Assembly: GCA_036023115.1 (NCBI GenBank)
Contig: JAYKKT010000089.1
Location: forward strand, 16,548,501-16,612,500
Direction of reading: 5' to 3'
Origin: Brasenia schreberi
Taxonomy: Eukaryota > Streptophyta > Magnoliopsida > Nymphaeales > Cabombaceae
Length of the DNA: 64,000 bases
The translations under genes and the position numbers were made by a program. This document shows, piece after piece, positions 43,703 through 55,263 of this stretch (positions are counted from its first letter, which is position 1; every line of letters starts with the position of its first letter). The notes under the pieces were generated by a model, which ran no database searches, was not told the origin of the DNA, and saw nothing but the letters and a program-made list of their open reading frames with translations.

Positions 43703-46700
43703 TGTAAACACCCCGAAATCCCACGGATTTCTCAAAATCCATCTGGTTTTATAAAAGCAGCCCCAAAGGGCCATTTTTGAGTTTGGAAACCCAGGAGCCT
43801 TCCAAACAACCCTGTACATATGTTTTAAACTTTATCTTTCTAAAACATATAATATCGATTTTTGAAAACCCTTTTAAAACATGTTTTGAAACCCCGAAGT
43901 GGCTTGGCCCGATCAAGACAGGACCAGGAGAGCCAAGAAGAGCCCGGAACCGGAGCACCTGTCGAGCCCGGCGCAGCAACTCTTGTATCTGATTCACACC
44001 CCAGGATCTCGAACGTCCAAGACCCTGTTCTTATCAAAATAGCATTTGAAGTCATCTCCGGAAGGCAGAAACGGAGGCGGACGACTATGTTGGCGAAGAC
44101 CCAACGCAGACGGAGTACTGATGCTGTCAGGCCCCGCATGAATCGTCCGTTTCGAACCCAGCTCGAAGGAGTCAGAGTTCAGTTTGGTTTGGATCTGGAC
44201 CATATATATCTAGATTCCAATCCAAACCCATATGTGGACTTGGATTTGGATCCAGAGATCCAATCCAATATCCATATCCATGGCCCACATCACCTTCTCA
44301 TAAATGGAGGTGGGGCCCACTTGAAATTCACGTGGGATATTGGGCATGAGAGAGAGTGGGGTTGAAAAATATCAAGAGTGTTGTATTAAGCTTGACTTGT
44401 GTGTCAAGTTTGGGTTTAATCATGTGGGTTAGCCTAATTGAGTGGGTTTAAGCTTGTAATTAGCTAAAACCTAACCTAGGGCTGCACCAACATGGGGTGA
44501 TCAAGGTCTATGGGCCATGCTAAGGGAGCTCCTTCACCTAAACCTAGCCCAAAATGCCTAAACCTAGCCTAAACCCCTAATCCACCCCTAATCTGAACCT
44601 AATCACCTAACCCATTTCCCTAATCCCAACCTAATCACCTAACCCACTTCCCTAATCCTTCCCTAAACCTAGATTAATTTCCCTAATCCTAGCCTAAACC
44701 TAGCCTAATCACCTAACCTAGCTCACTAAACCTCACCCTAAAACCCAACCACCTAACCTAGCCCTAAACCCCTAAACCACCCTTAGCCCACGATTTACCC
44801 AAACCCCTAGTTTTAAATAACTGGCCCAACCCCTTCCAACCCACCTTATCTACATACCACCCTACCTAAACCACCTAACCACTACCCACAGCCCAGCCCT
44901 AACCGACCTACCCATCCCCTATTTAAACCCCCCTCCTTGTGGGCGGGTTTTCCAAGTGGGAACCACCATCTCACCCAGCCGGGCCCTCTCCTTCTCCCTT
45001 CTCTCACCCAGCCGGGACCACTCCTCACCTCCGCCTGCTCCATCTGCTCCACCAGCCGCCACCTGCTCCGCCACCTTCCCTCTTCCATCCACCACCACCA
45101 CCCCTCAGCCGGACGCCATCACCTCCACCCAATCGAACCAGCCAACAGCCACCTGCCCGCCTGCTTCCCACTTCATCCGCCACCTCTCCCCATTCGGTAA
45201 GTACCCCAAACTCCCTCAAAGCCCCTCTCTACCACCTCTCCACTCTTAGCCACCCATCCTACCTTCATCTCAGCCCCCTTGTCACCACCACTTCAACCTA
45301 GCCGAACCTAGTATAACCCAAGTTGCTGGCCTCTACCTAGCCATCATCTCCCATTCGGCCTTCCCCTAGGTGTCCCACTCGGCCTTCCCACCAGCTCACC
45401 TTTTAGGTCCAGCTTCCCTAAACTCTCAACTCCCCTAGTGACCCTAAAAATCCACTCATTCAGCCACTTGAAACCCCTACTTGGAGCCGCCATCTACTTG
45501 CCATCGGCCACCTTCGAGGCGCCTATCCCGCGCCCCACTTGCAGCCTGCCAGCCCCTTTGATCACCTACCTTCGCGGAGCTCCCGTTTGCAGCCCAAAGC
45601 CAAGTCCACGCCCCAGCAAGACCTCTACGGACCAGCTACTCGTAAGTGTCTAAACTTGGTCCTTAGTTGTATACTTGCTTGAAATTCAATTTGATACGGG
45701 GTTGTAATAACGGAGCATAGTCTCCCCCGCTTGTAATAACGTGGCTTGGCACAACCACACACGTGCACTCTCTTAGTCGTGCACGATTTTTAGCACACAC
45801 GGGCCTAATCAGCCCCTAATATATAAGTGTACATATATACTTTCATTTTCGAAGGGTTTTTGTTTAAGTTGGGTGCGTTGTCTTTCAATTCAAGCACTCA
45901 CACACATTGAGCTTTCGCTCTTAGTTGAAAGACCCAAGTAAGGGCCGACCTATACTATTTGGGTTTCATTTCATGTCGTGTGAGTAAGTCTTTCAATTCA
46001 AGCACTTTCACACACATTGAGCCTTCGCTCTTACTCCCAAGACCTTAGTAAAGGCCTTATTGCAGTTATATTTGGGTTTCATTTATGTCGTGTGGGTAGT
46101 CTTTCAATTCAAGCACTCTCACACACATTGAGCCTTCGCTCTTACTCCCAAGACCTTAGTCAAGGCCATACTGCAATTTATATTTGGGTTTAATTTCATG
46201 TCGTGTGTGTAAGTCTTTCAATTCAAGCACGCACCCACATTGAGCCTTCGCTCTTATTTGCAAGACCCGAGTAAGGGCTCATATACATAATCTATATACA
46301 TATTTCCCTTCGGTTATTTCCCTTCGGTTATTTCCCTTCCGTTATTTCCCCTTCAGTATTGTCTTTACATTTCGGGTTTTCCCTTCGGAGTAGCGTGAGT
46401 TTGCATTGCATCTACGCCATACCACGAGGTAGGACGCATATTGCATCAAAGCAAGCCCCGCTCGAATTCGCCCATGTAGTGGAGTGTTCATAACACACAA
46501 ACTAGGTGGCCCGAAGAGGGATAAAAGAAAAGACTTAGGCACGTGCAAATCCGCGTGATCTAAAATATGCAATCGCATCCTAAAGACCCGAAATAGACAC
46601 CTCGAACCGCTTCGTGGACTTTCTCTCCAAAACTCAATTTTTTGCAAAAGCGTACAGACTGACCCTTGCGCATCGGTGCAAGAAGGTCTGCGACGACAAG

Positions 46701-46872
46701 AGCTTACTTGCTCACAGTCGCCACGTTTAGAAGTCAGTGTTCAAAATATCTTCGCTAGCTTGAGTAAGCTAGCTGGCACGCCCTATTTGTATACATAGGC
46801 CTTAGACACACGAGAAGATCCACTCCAAGCCCCCGAAAGAGGCGAAGAGGCGGGGATTTTCGCGCGTCTACA
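43703..46872 (+). mobile_element. Solo LTR K nested in the E 3' LTR
   Basis: This 3170-bp LTR is flanked by AAACT at 43698-43702 and 46873-46877, a perfect TSD. Deleting it restores ATGCAATGCAAACTCACGC as found at 58185. It opens with TGTAAACACCCC, ends GCGTCTACA, and has TATTTAAA at 44920 and a GTAAGT site at 45640. It is the most recent insertion in this nest. Confidence 0.93.
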
Positions 46873-47654
46873 AAACTCACGCTACTCCAAAGGGAAAACC
46901 CGAATGTAAAGACAATACTGAAGGGAAATAACCGAAGGGAAATGACTTGTAAAGTAAATGCCGAAGGGAGATATGTATATAGAGTAGGTATATGGGCTCT
47001 TACTCGGGTCTTGCAAATAAGAGCGAAGGCTCAATGAGGGTGCGTGCTTGAATTGAAAGACTTACACACACGACATGAAATTAAACCCAAATATAAATTG
47101 CAGTATGGCCTTAACTAAGGTCTTGGGAGTAAGAGTGAAAGCTCAATGTGTGTGAGAGTGCTTGAATTGAAGTACTACGCACACAACATGAAATTAAACC
47201 CAAATATAACTGCAATAGGCCTTGACTAAGGTCTTGGGAGTAAGAGCGAAAGCTCAATGTGTGTGAGAGTGCTTGAATTGAAGTACTACGCACACAACAT
47301 GAAATTAAACCCAAATATAACTGCAGTAGGCCTTGACTAAGGTCTTGGGAGTAAGAGCGAAAGCTCAATGTGTGTGAGAGTGCTTGAATTGAAAGACTTA
47401 CACACACGACATAAAATGAAACCCAAATAGTATAGGTCGGCCCTTACTTGGGTCTTTCAAATAAGAGCGAAAGCTCAATGTGTGTGAGAGTGCTTGAATT
47501 GAAAGACTTACACACATGACATGAAATGAAAGCCCAAATAGTATAACACGGCCCTTACTTGGGTCTTTCAAATAAGAGCGAAAGCTCAATGTGTGTGAGT
47601 GCTTGAATTGAAAGACAACACACCCAACTTAAGCAAAACCCTACAAAATCTAAG

Positions 47655-47683
<29 letters not shown>
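47655..47683. repeat. TA microsatellite in the E 3' LTR
   Basis: About 14 TA units. The matching tract in the 5' LTR (59002-59038) has about 18, so the two have diverged by slippage since insertion. Confidence 0.9.
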
Positions 47684-47687
<4 letters not shown>

Positions 47688-49770
47688 GTATTAGGGGCTG
47701 ATTAGGCCCGTGTGTGTTCAAAATCGTGCACAACTAAGAGAGTGCACGTGTGTGGGTGTTCCAAGCCACGTTATTACAAGCGGGGGGAGACTATGCTCCG
47801 TTATTACAACCCCGTATCGAATTGAATCTCAAGCAAGTATACAACTAAAGACCGAGTTAGGCACTTACTAGTAGCTGATCCGTAGATGCCTTGCTTGAGC
47901 GTGGGCTTGGCCTTCGCCTTGGGCTGCAAAAGGGAGCTCCGCGAGGTTGAACGGCAAGAGGAGGTGGCCGAGTGTTCTTGGTGCACGGAAGAGGTGCCTT
48001 GAAGGTGGCCGGCCACTAGAGATGGGCTGTTTTTGGTGTGTTGGGTTAAAGGACCTAAGTAAGGTCACTAAGGGAATATGGCACTAAGGGAAGGAGCTAG
48101 CAAGGAGAGGGTGATGGCTGGCGGATGGCTGGCCGAATGAAGGGGATGAGAGTCGGTTGAAGTGGCCGACTAGGGGAGTTCGGTGGTGGCGGGTATTTAG
48201 GGTGTTGTGGGTTCGGCTAAGTGGGGCTGGTGGCAACAGGTGGACGGGCTAGTGTTAGGATGATAGGGGAGTGGATTAGGTGGCTGAGAGTGGAGAGGGA
48301 GTGAAGAGGTGGCAAGGTAGGGTGTAGGGGGCTTACCGGGTGAAGAAAAAGGTGGCGCTCGGCTGGAAGGAAGTTGGGCAGGCGGTGCCGTTCGGCTGGA
48401 AGGTGGTGGTATAGGTGGCGGTGCAGGTGGTGGTGGGATGTGGAGCAGGCGGCTGAGCTTGGGGAAGTGGAGGACCCGGCTGGGCTTGGGGAAGGCGGCT
48501 TGATCATCAAACCCGCCCCCAAGGGGGGGGGGGGTTATATAGGGCTGGGTAGGTCGGTTAGGGATGGGTTTGGGGTAGTGGTTAGGTTGTTTAGGTAGGG
48601 TGGTATGATGATAAGGTGGGCTGGAAAGGGTAGGGCCAGATATTTTAGATACAAGTGGTTTGGGTAGGTTGTGGGCTAGGGGTGGTTTAGGGGCTTAGGG
48701 TTTGGTTAGGTGGGTGGGCTCTAGGGTGAGGTTTAGTGAGCTAGGTTAGGTGATTAGGCTAGGATTAGGCTAGGTTTAGGGAATTTAACCTAGGTTTAGG
48801 GAAGGATTAGGGAAGTGGGTTAGGTGATTAGGTTGGGATTAGGCCGGGATTAGGGAAGTAGGTTAGGTGATTAGGTTCAGATTAGGGGCGGATTAGGGTG
48901 GAAGGCTAGGATTAGGTATTTTGGGTTAGGTTTAGGTGAAGGAGCTCCCTTTTTATGGCCCATAGACTTTAACCACATCATGTTGGTGCAGCCCTAGGTT
49001 AGGTTTTGGCTAATTACAAGCTTAAACCCACTCAATTAGGCTAACCCACATGATTAACCCCAAACTTGACACACAAGTCAAGCTTAATTACAATCACACT
49101 TGATCTTATCCACCCCCCACTCTCTCTCATGCCCATAATCCCATGTGAATTTCGAGTGGGCCCCACCTCCATTTATGAGAAGGTGATGTGGGCCATGGAT
49201 ATGGATATTGGATTGGATTTTTGAATCCAAATCCAAATCCAAGTCCATACATGGGTTTGGATTGGGATCTGGATATATATGGTCCAGATCCAATCCAAAC
49301 TGAACTCTGACTCCTTCCAGCTGTATTCGAAATGAATGGTTTGTGCGGGGCCTGACAGCATCAGTGCTCCGTCTGCGTTGGGTCTTCGCCAACATGATCG
49401 TCCGCCTCTGTTTTCGCCTCCCGGAGATGACTTCAAACAAGGTTTTGATGATAACAGGGTCTTGGACGTTCGAGATCCTGGGGGTGTGAATTTGATACAA
49501 GAGTTGTTGTGCCGGCCTTGACATGTGCTCCGGTTCCGGGCTCTTCTTAGCTCTCCTGGTCCTGTCTAGATTAGGCCAAGCTGCTTCGAGGTTTCAAAAC
49601 ATGTTTTTAAAAGGGTTTTAAAAGCCATGTTTTCGAAATAGAGAGTTCAAAACATATGTATAGGGTTATCTGGAAGGCTCCTGGGTTTCCAGACTCAAAA
49701 TGAACCTTTGGGGCTGCTTTTACAAAACCAGATGAATTTGAGAAATTCGTGGGATTTCGGGGTGTTTACA

Positions 49771-49817
49771 GATGCCCCTCTTTGGCCTTGTCCAAATCGA
49801 TTTGGATAAGGGCAAAG
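49771..49817 (-). promoter_or_regulatory. Polypurine tract and hairpin of element E
   Basis: The minus strand reads AAAGAGGGGCATC into the LTR start at 49770. Arms 49780-49797 and 49800-49817 pair at 16 of 18 positions with a 2-nt loop. One pair is C-G where element C has A-T. Confidence 0.78.
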
Positions 49818-50945
49818 ATGACAAACACCCCTTTCAATGTCTCCCTAGATCTAGCCACGAAGAATATGGGATCGTCCCAATTTTTAGCAAAATCTCAATT
49901 TACAAGCTCTGGTAGGAGGAGATATCACGCCAAAGGGTTTTGTTGTATGGAATCTGGTCCTAAATGGGATCATGTTTATGCAAGTGCCATGCGTGGAATG
50001 CAGATGCATGACATGGGTGTGGTGCCAAGAGTGGCGACCTCCCAGAGACCAGATGTGGTCGAACTCTAGAGACTTATAAGGTCTACTGCTCCAAGTGAGC
50101 AAAATCCTATGTTGTTCGATGTTCGGTTTTCAAAACTTATTTACAAAATTTATTTACAAAAGGGACAACTATCTTGAGTCTCGATCCTAAGGATCTCGAG
50201 CTCTTCGTATTTGCCCTTGTTTGAGTCTTAACACTCGCTTATCTAGCGGAGGTTTTATAAGAAAACAAGGCATATTTCAAATTCCTATGCCTTACTCGAA
50301 ACGTCGAATTCTCAAACAAGACGAAATTCAAGTAAGTAAGTCCCATTTTTACTTTAGGATTCCTCGAAATGAATCATGCTTCAGCTTGGGATAAGCCAGG
50401 GATGGGAAAGAGATACCACGGCCCTTCTGAAGCGTCCCGTGGTTTGAGGCACAGAAGGCGGAAAACTGCTCTTTTTGAGCTTTTTGGCCTCTTTTTCCTT
50501 TTTTTTTCCATAGAGGGTCTCCCTTTGGGAGTATTTTTTCTTTAATCCCTCTTTTTCATAAGAGAATCGATTTTCTTTTGAATTCTGGTTTCTTTCTTTT
50601 GGAAAGATGCTTTGAATGGGAAATTTCCTTTTGTTTGGGCCTTTGTTTTCCTTTTGGAAGTAGAAGAGAAGAGGGGAGGACTTATCCCAAGCCTACACTC
50701 GATCCATCCCAGATCAGCCTATTTAGAAATAACACGTACTACTTGCAAGTATCTTGCTATATTGAACTAGGCCTTTCTTTGTAAGAAGAAGGGTTTTGAA
50801 ATGTAACCACGATTTTGAAGACTCCACTCTTTCACAAGTGCGAATTCTCTCACTTAGGGTCACACGGTTTTGCCTTTGCACCTTATTCTCATGTCTCAGG
50901 GCAGCTATCCCTTAAATTTTCGAAAATTGGAATTTAATCCAGATC
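49818..50945 (-). other. Element E 3' untranslated region
   Basis: This non-coding segment between the integrase stop and the PPT is strongly similar to 13958-15055 in C. It includes T-rich runs and a CCACGGCCCTTCTGAAGC block at about 50417. I see no convincing gene on either strand. Confidence 0.65.
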
Positions 50946-52132
50946 CTACACATGATACTTCTTTAAGTATTGAATATTGATAGGATCTGCTAAATTCCTA
51001 CCTTCTACATCGATCAACCAATACGAATTGCTCGTAGTGGTTGCTCGTACAACATAGGGTCCATCCCAGTTGGGGCGCCACTTGCCTAGGGGGTGTGGGC
51101 CACGATGATGGATAGTTTTTAAAACTAGATCCCCCACTTTATAGTGGCGAGGTCTCATGTGTTTGCTATAATGTCGAGCTATCCTTTGCCGGTATGCACG
51201 AGCATGATCCATGGCAAGGAGTCGCCTCTCATCTAGCAAATCTAGTTCGGCCATCCTAGTATGCTGAAGCGTCTCTAGGGGGAGGTCGAGTGTTATGGAT
51301 GTATGGAATGAATGCAGTTGAGTATGAATGGGAAGAATGGCGTTTGTGCCATAGACCAATTCGAATGGTGTGGCATTCGTGGGAGTCCGGATGGAAGTCC
51401 TATAAGCCCATAAGGCTTCATCCAGCTTCTCGTGCCACGTCCTACCCTTCTCTAAGGTTTTCTCAATTATGCTAATGAGAGTCTTGTTCGTGGCTTCGGC
51501 TTGGCCGTAGCCTTGAGGGTAGTAGGGCGAGGAGAAGTGGTGAGTTATGCCATACGTGTTGCACAACTTAACCATCCGCTCGTTCTTGAATGGGGTGCCA
51601 TTATCAGACACAAGGTCTCGTGGAACCCCAAATCGAGCCAAGATATTCCTCTGAATGAAAGCCACCACCTGTTGCCCCACTTGGAGAAATACTCCGTGGC
51701 TGCTAAAATAAATCGATGCCCATTCGAGGCCTTTGGAAATATTGGGCCTACGATGTCAAACGCCCACATGGTAAATGGCCAGGGGCTGACCACGGAATGC
51801 AATGCAGATAATGGGATATGAATGGCGTGCCCATGCACTTGACATGGATGACACTTCCTAACATGATCGTGACAATCCTTTTTTAGGGTGGACCAAAAAT
51901 AGCCCCCTCTAAGTATTTTCATTGCCATCATGTTGGCATTAACATGACCTCCACATTCTCCATCGTGGAACTCGTGCATCACTATCCTAGCCTCCTCTAG
52001 GTCGATACACCTAAATAGAATGCCGGTAAAACTTTTTTTGTATAAGACCCCACCCAGAATGGTGTATCGGGTCGAAATCTTACGAATGAATGCCTTATCT
52101 TTGGACGTGGCATCTTCGGTGAATCCCCCATT
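50946..52132 (-). pseudogene. int: Element E integrase, frameshifted
   Basis: The N-terminal part (about 52132-51670) has the zinc-binding H/H and KCHPCQ residues (HDGECGGHVNANMMAMKIL). The core begins FDIVGPIFPKASNGHRF. Near 51677 a 31-bp deletion, compared with element B, removes VEAISLTNVQ and shifts the frame; the shared CCCC at its edges suggests microhomology. The rest (51680-50946) reads SDNGTPF, YGQAEATNK and LDEALWAYRTSIRTPTNATPFELVYG, then a C-terminal GPHPLGKWRPNWDGPYVV domain ending IQYLKKYHV. All D-D-E residues are present but split across frames, so no integrase is made. Confidence 0.88.
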
Positions 52133-54007
52133 TTATAAAAATTGTTTTATGTCATAAAACCAGGGTTTTTCAATAAACTCTGGGTTGTTTTGGCAAATAT
52201 CCAAGTCGTGTGTGGATGGGTGGGGCGCATGCCATATTTCCAAAGATCTGGTCCCTGAAATGGGATCGACCTTCAGGGCTGAACCCAAGGAGGAGAGGGC
52301 ATCGGCGATGCCATTGTCCTCTCTTCCTATGTGTGTGAGTTTACACGACTGGAAGGATTGGACCAATCGAGTGGCCAACTCGTGATATGAAAGTAGTTTC
52401 TCATTACATACTTGCCAAATTTTTAAAACCTGGTTTATGATAAGGAGCGAATCTCCAAAGACCTCGATGCATGATGCCCCTAGAGCTTTCGAAATCCTTA
52501 AGCCTTGTATGAGTGCTTCACACTCAGCTACGTTGTTGGAACATTCGAAATCTAAGCGGACTACTATGGGAATCTCGCCCTTTTCAGGGGAGATTAGGAT
52601 GACCCCAGCACCAGCCCCTCGTTGGTTTCGTGCCCCATCGAAGTGCATCTTCCACACTTGGTTTTCGAATGAATTTGCCAAAATATGGTTTTGAAAATGA
52701 TTTTGCAATATGCCTTCATCAGGCATTTCAATAAGAGTGGGATATGTATCCTCTAAGGGGAACTCAGCCACGTAATCTGCTAGGGCTTGCCCCTTAATGG
52801 AGATCTGGTGATCGTATTTCAGATCATACTCCATTAGAAGGAGTTGCCATTTGCCCAATCTACCCGTGAGAATTGGTTTTTCGAACAAGTGCTTGATTGG
52901 ATCAAGCTTGGACACTATCCAGATCTCATGATCTAGGAAATAGTGCCTGAATTTCTGGCAGGCCCAGACTAGGGCCAAGTACGTCTTCTCCATGGCTTGA
53001 TAATTTCGTTCATAAGCCAAGAGAGTTTTCGAAATGTAGTAGATGGCATACTCCTTATGGGTGTCATCCTCGTATTGAGCCAACAGGGCTCCTAAAGCAT
53101 TCGCATGCACGGAGATGTATAATAAAAGCGGTTTTCCTTGCTTTGGAGGGTTCAAAACGAGGGGATTAACCAAGTATGCCTTCAGTCTCTCGAAGGACTT
53201 TTGGCATTCGTCATCCCATAAGAATTCCGTGCCCTTCCTCAACAGTTTGTTGAAGGGTTCGCATCTAGTTGCCAGATTCGATATGAATCGGCGAACGGAT
53301 TGTAAGCGACCCTGGAGGCTATAGATTTGGGTGAGATTGGAGGGTGGAGCCATGTTTATGATGGCTCGACACTTAGAGGGGTCGACTTCTATTCCCCTTT
53401 GGCTCACCATAAAGCCTAGAAGCTTCCCTAATTCTACCCCGAACACACATTTTTGAGGGTTTAGCTTTACTTTGTAAAGCCTAAGCCTTTCGAAAATCTT
53501 TTGTAAACATTCAATATGAGTGCATCGGGTTTTAGATTTTGCCAAGAGATCATCTACATACACTTCTACAAGCTCATGAATTTGATCATGGAAGATCGTG
53601 GTCATGGCTCGTTGGTATGTTGCGCCGACGTTTTTCAAACCAAAGGGCATGACTGTATAGCAGTACGTTCCCCATGGGGTTGTGAAGGCAGTCTTACCCT
53701 GATCTCGTGGACTTAGTTTGATTTGATTATAGCCTGAATAGCCATCCATAAATGAAAACATTTCATGATTTGCAGTACTATCGACTATCAAATCTATGTT
53801 TGGTAAAGGATAATTATCCTTTGGAGTGGCTTTATTCAGGTTTCTGAAATCGATGCATATTCGAATTTTCTCATTGGTTTTTCGAACCACAACGATATTT
53901 GACAACCAATCAGAATATGCAATGGGTTTTATAAATCCGGCTTTTAGCAGATCTTCTAAACCCTCTTCGACTTGCGTGTGTACATTCGGGTGTATTTTCC
54001 TAAGCTT
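52133..54007 (-). pseudogene. pol: Element E RT, RNase H and aRH (open but isolated frame)
   Basis: An open frame of about 620 codons runs from just after the stop at 54008 to a TAA at 52133 (GAA in element B). It contains RT (FMDGYSGYNQIKLSPRDQGKTAF, MPFGLKNVGATYQ, YVDDLLAKSK), a degenerate RNase H that lacks the first catalytic Asp (LLLYISVHANALGALLAQ) and a full aRH with MHFDGARNQRGAGAG, NNVAECEAL, VFGDSLLIINQ and REDNGIADALS. This two-RNase-H layout is diagnostic of the Tat lineage. The RT active-site residues look intact. No upstream initiator joins this frame, so expression would need readthrough of the stop. Confidence 0.9.
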
Positions 54008-54688
54008 CTATTTTATGGGTTTTACACCTGCATCTAAGGGAAGACGATGCTCGACAATGCTGGGATCTATGCCCGGCATGTCTTCATACGTCCATGCAAA
54101 CACATCTAAATAGGTTCGTAGAAATGCAATGAATGCTAACCTTTCAGTTTCATGCAAGCATGCGCCTATTTTGATGGTTTTGGAATTGGAATCATCCCCT
54201 AGGTTCACCTCTATGAAAGCTCCTCCTACTGATTGGGAAGGTTTTTCAAAATCGAGAATTTTATGAAATTTGGGGAACTCAGAAGTGGGATCTTCCTCAA
54301 GGGGATCCACTTCTGGGCTTTGATCATTCTCGTGGGCTATAGACCCGAGGGAATTTGATGCGTGGTTTTCAAAATGACCTGGTTTTGTACTTGGATTTTC
54401 AAGTGATTTCGAAATTTTTGGTCTGGCTATGCAGACGACGTTTCTTTCGAAATCCATTTCTTTTGCTAAAGTCCTACTAGGAGCAGCTATGTACAAAATC
54501 TTTTTGGTATTTTCCAAATTTTCGATTTTTTTGGTTTTTTGTAAAACAAGGACTTTGGGAACTATACAAAGCACTCTATTTTCGAGTTTTTGTTTTTCCA
54601 TTGTTTTTGGTTTTTTTTGTTTTTCGATTTTTTTGATTTTAAACTTTTCAAATGTTTTTGTGTTTTTAGAAAAGGGATCTTCCGTCAT
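54008..54688 (-). pseudogene. Element E pol N-terminal linker
   Basis: It starts at ATG 54688, right after the predicted splice acceptor. It is Lys-rich (KFKIKKIEKQKKPK) and then conserved up to LDAGVKPIK, where CAG has become TAG (54008-54010). The function of the linker is unknown. Its basic, AT-rich start is shared by A, C and D. Confidence 0.82.
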
Positions 54689-54690
54689 AC

Positions 54691-55247
54691 CTACAAAAGG
54701 GAAAACACTACGGGTTAGACTCGGAATAGGAGATCTAAATCGTAGGTTTCTTCTAAGGCAGGTTCTGGGGCACCCTTGACCTAGGTGGTCACAGGGGGTG
54801 GTTCCGGCGGTATTCGGGGAGTATAGCCGATCCCATATCGGCTTGGATTGACCCTAGGAAGAATGGGCTCTAGGAGACCCTGGTTTTGTGCCCCTAGACT
54901 CTTGTAGGGCATGTAGCCCATGTTCAACAACATGTTCCATGACTTTTTGTTTTTTGAAAAAGTTTGATATAAGTCGTGGTCCTGGAACATGCTATCGTCC
55001 ATATTGTGCTCATATGGCCTCTTGTCCAGGGGTTTTGGAAATAGGGAGCGCTTGGGTTTTCCTATAAGGGTTAGAATCGGGAGGGGGCCTGCTTTGGGCG
55101 ACCCCTTCACACATACAACCTTCCTAGGGTTGTTTAACACGAGCCAAGTTGGCTCAATCACAATTTGCCCTAGGTTAGCCTCATGGGCCTGGGAGCTCGA
55201 TAAACAAGGGGAGTTTATGATCCCCTGAAGCTGTGGGTGACTCTCAC
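54691..55247 (-). other. Candidate pro-pol intron of element E
   Basis: The donor AG/GTGAGA is at 55247 and the acceptor CTAAC..TTTTGTAG ends at 54691, giving 557 bp. The joined codon GGT leads to ATG ACG GAA GAT in the pol frame. It would skip the G-patch-like tail and the ORF1 stop. Confidence 0.5.
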
Positions 55248-55257
55248 CTAGGATCAC
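54715..55257 (-). pseudogene. Element E G-patch-like tail of ORF1
   Basis: It reads [56 protein letters not shown] and NPSRYGIGYTP. A TGG-to-TAG nonsense codon sits at about 54781; the natural TAA is at 54715-54717. Whether the glycine motif is a true G-patch (RNA binding) is a family-based inference. Confidence 0.75.
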
Positions 55258-55263
55258 TACAAC

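Larger units (their letters stand above)
43232..49770 (-). mobile_element. Element E 3' LTR, split by solo LTR K
   Basis: It starts at 49770 (minus) next to the PPT and ends at 43232 with CGCGTCTACA. Without LTR K it is about 3364 bp, close to the 3405 bp of the 5' LTR. Length differences include the TA microsatellite (about 47655-47683 against 59002-59038) and a G-run. The TATA box is at 48535-48541. Confidence 0.9.
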
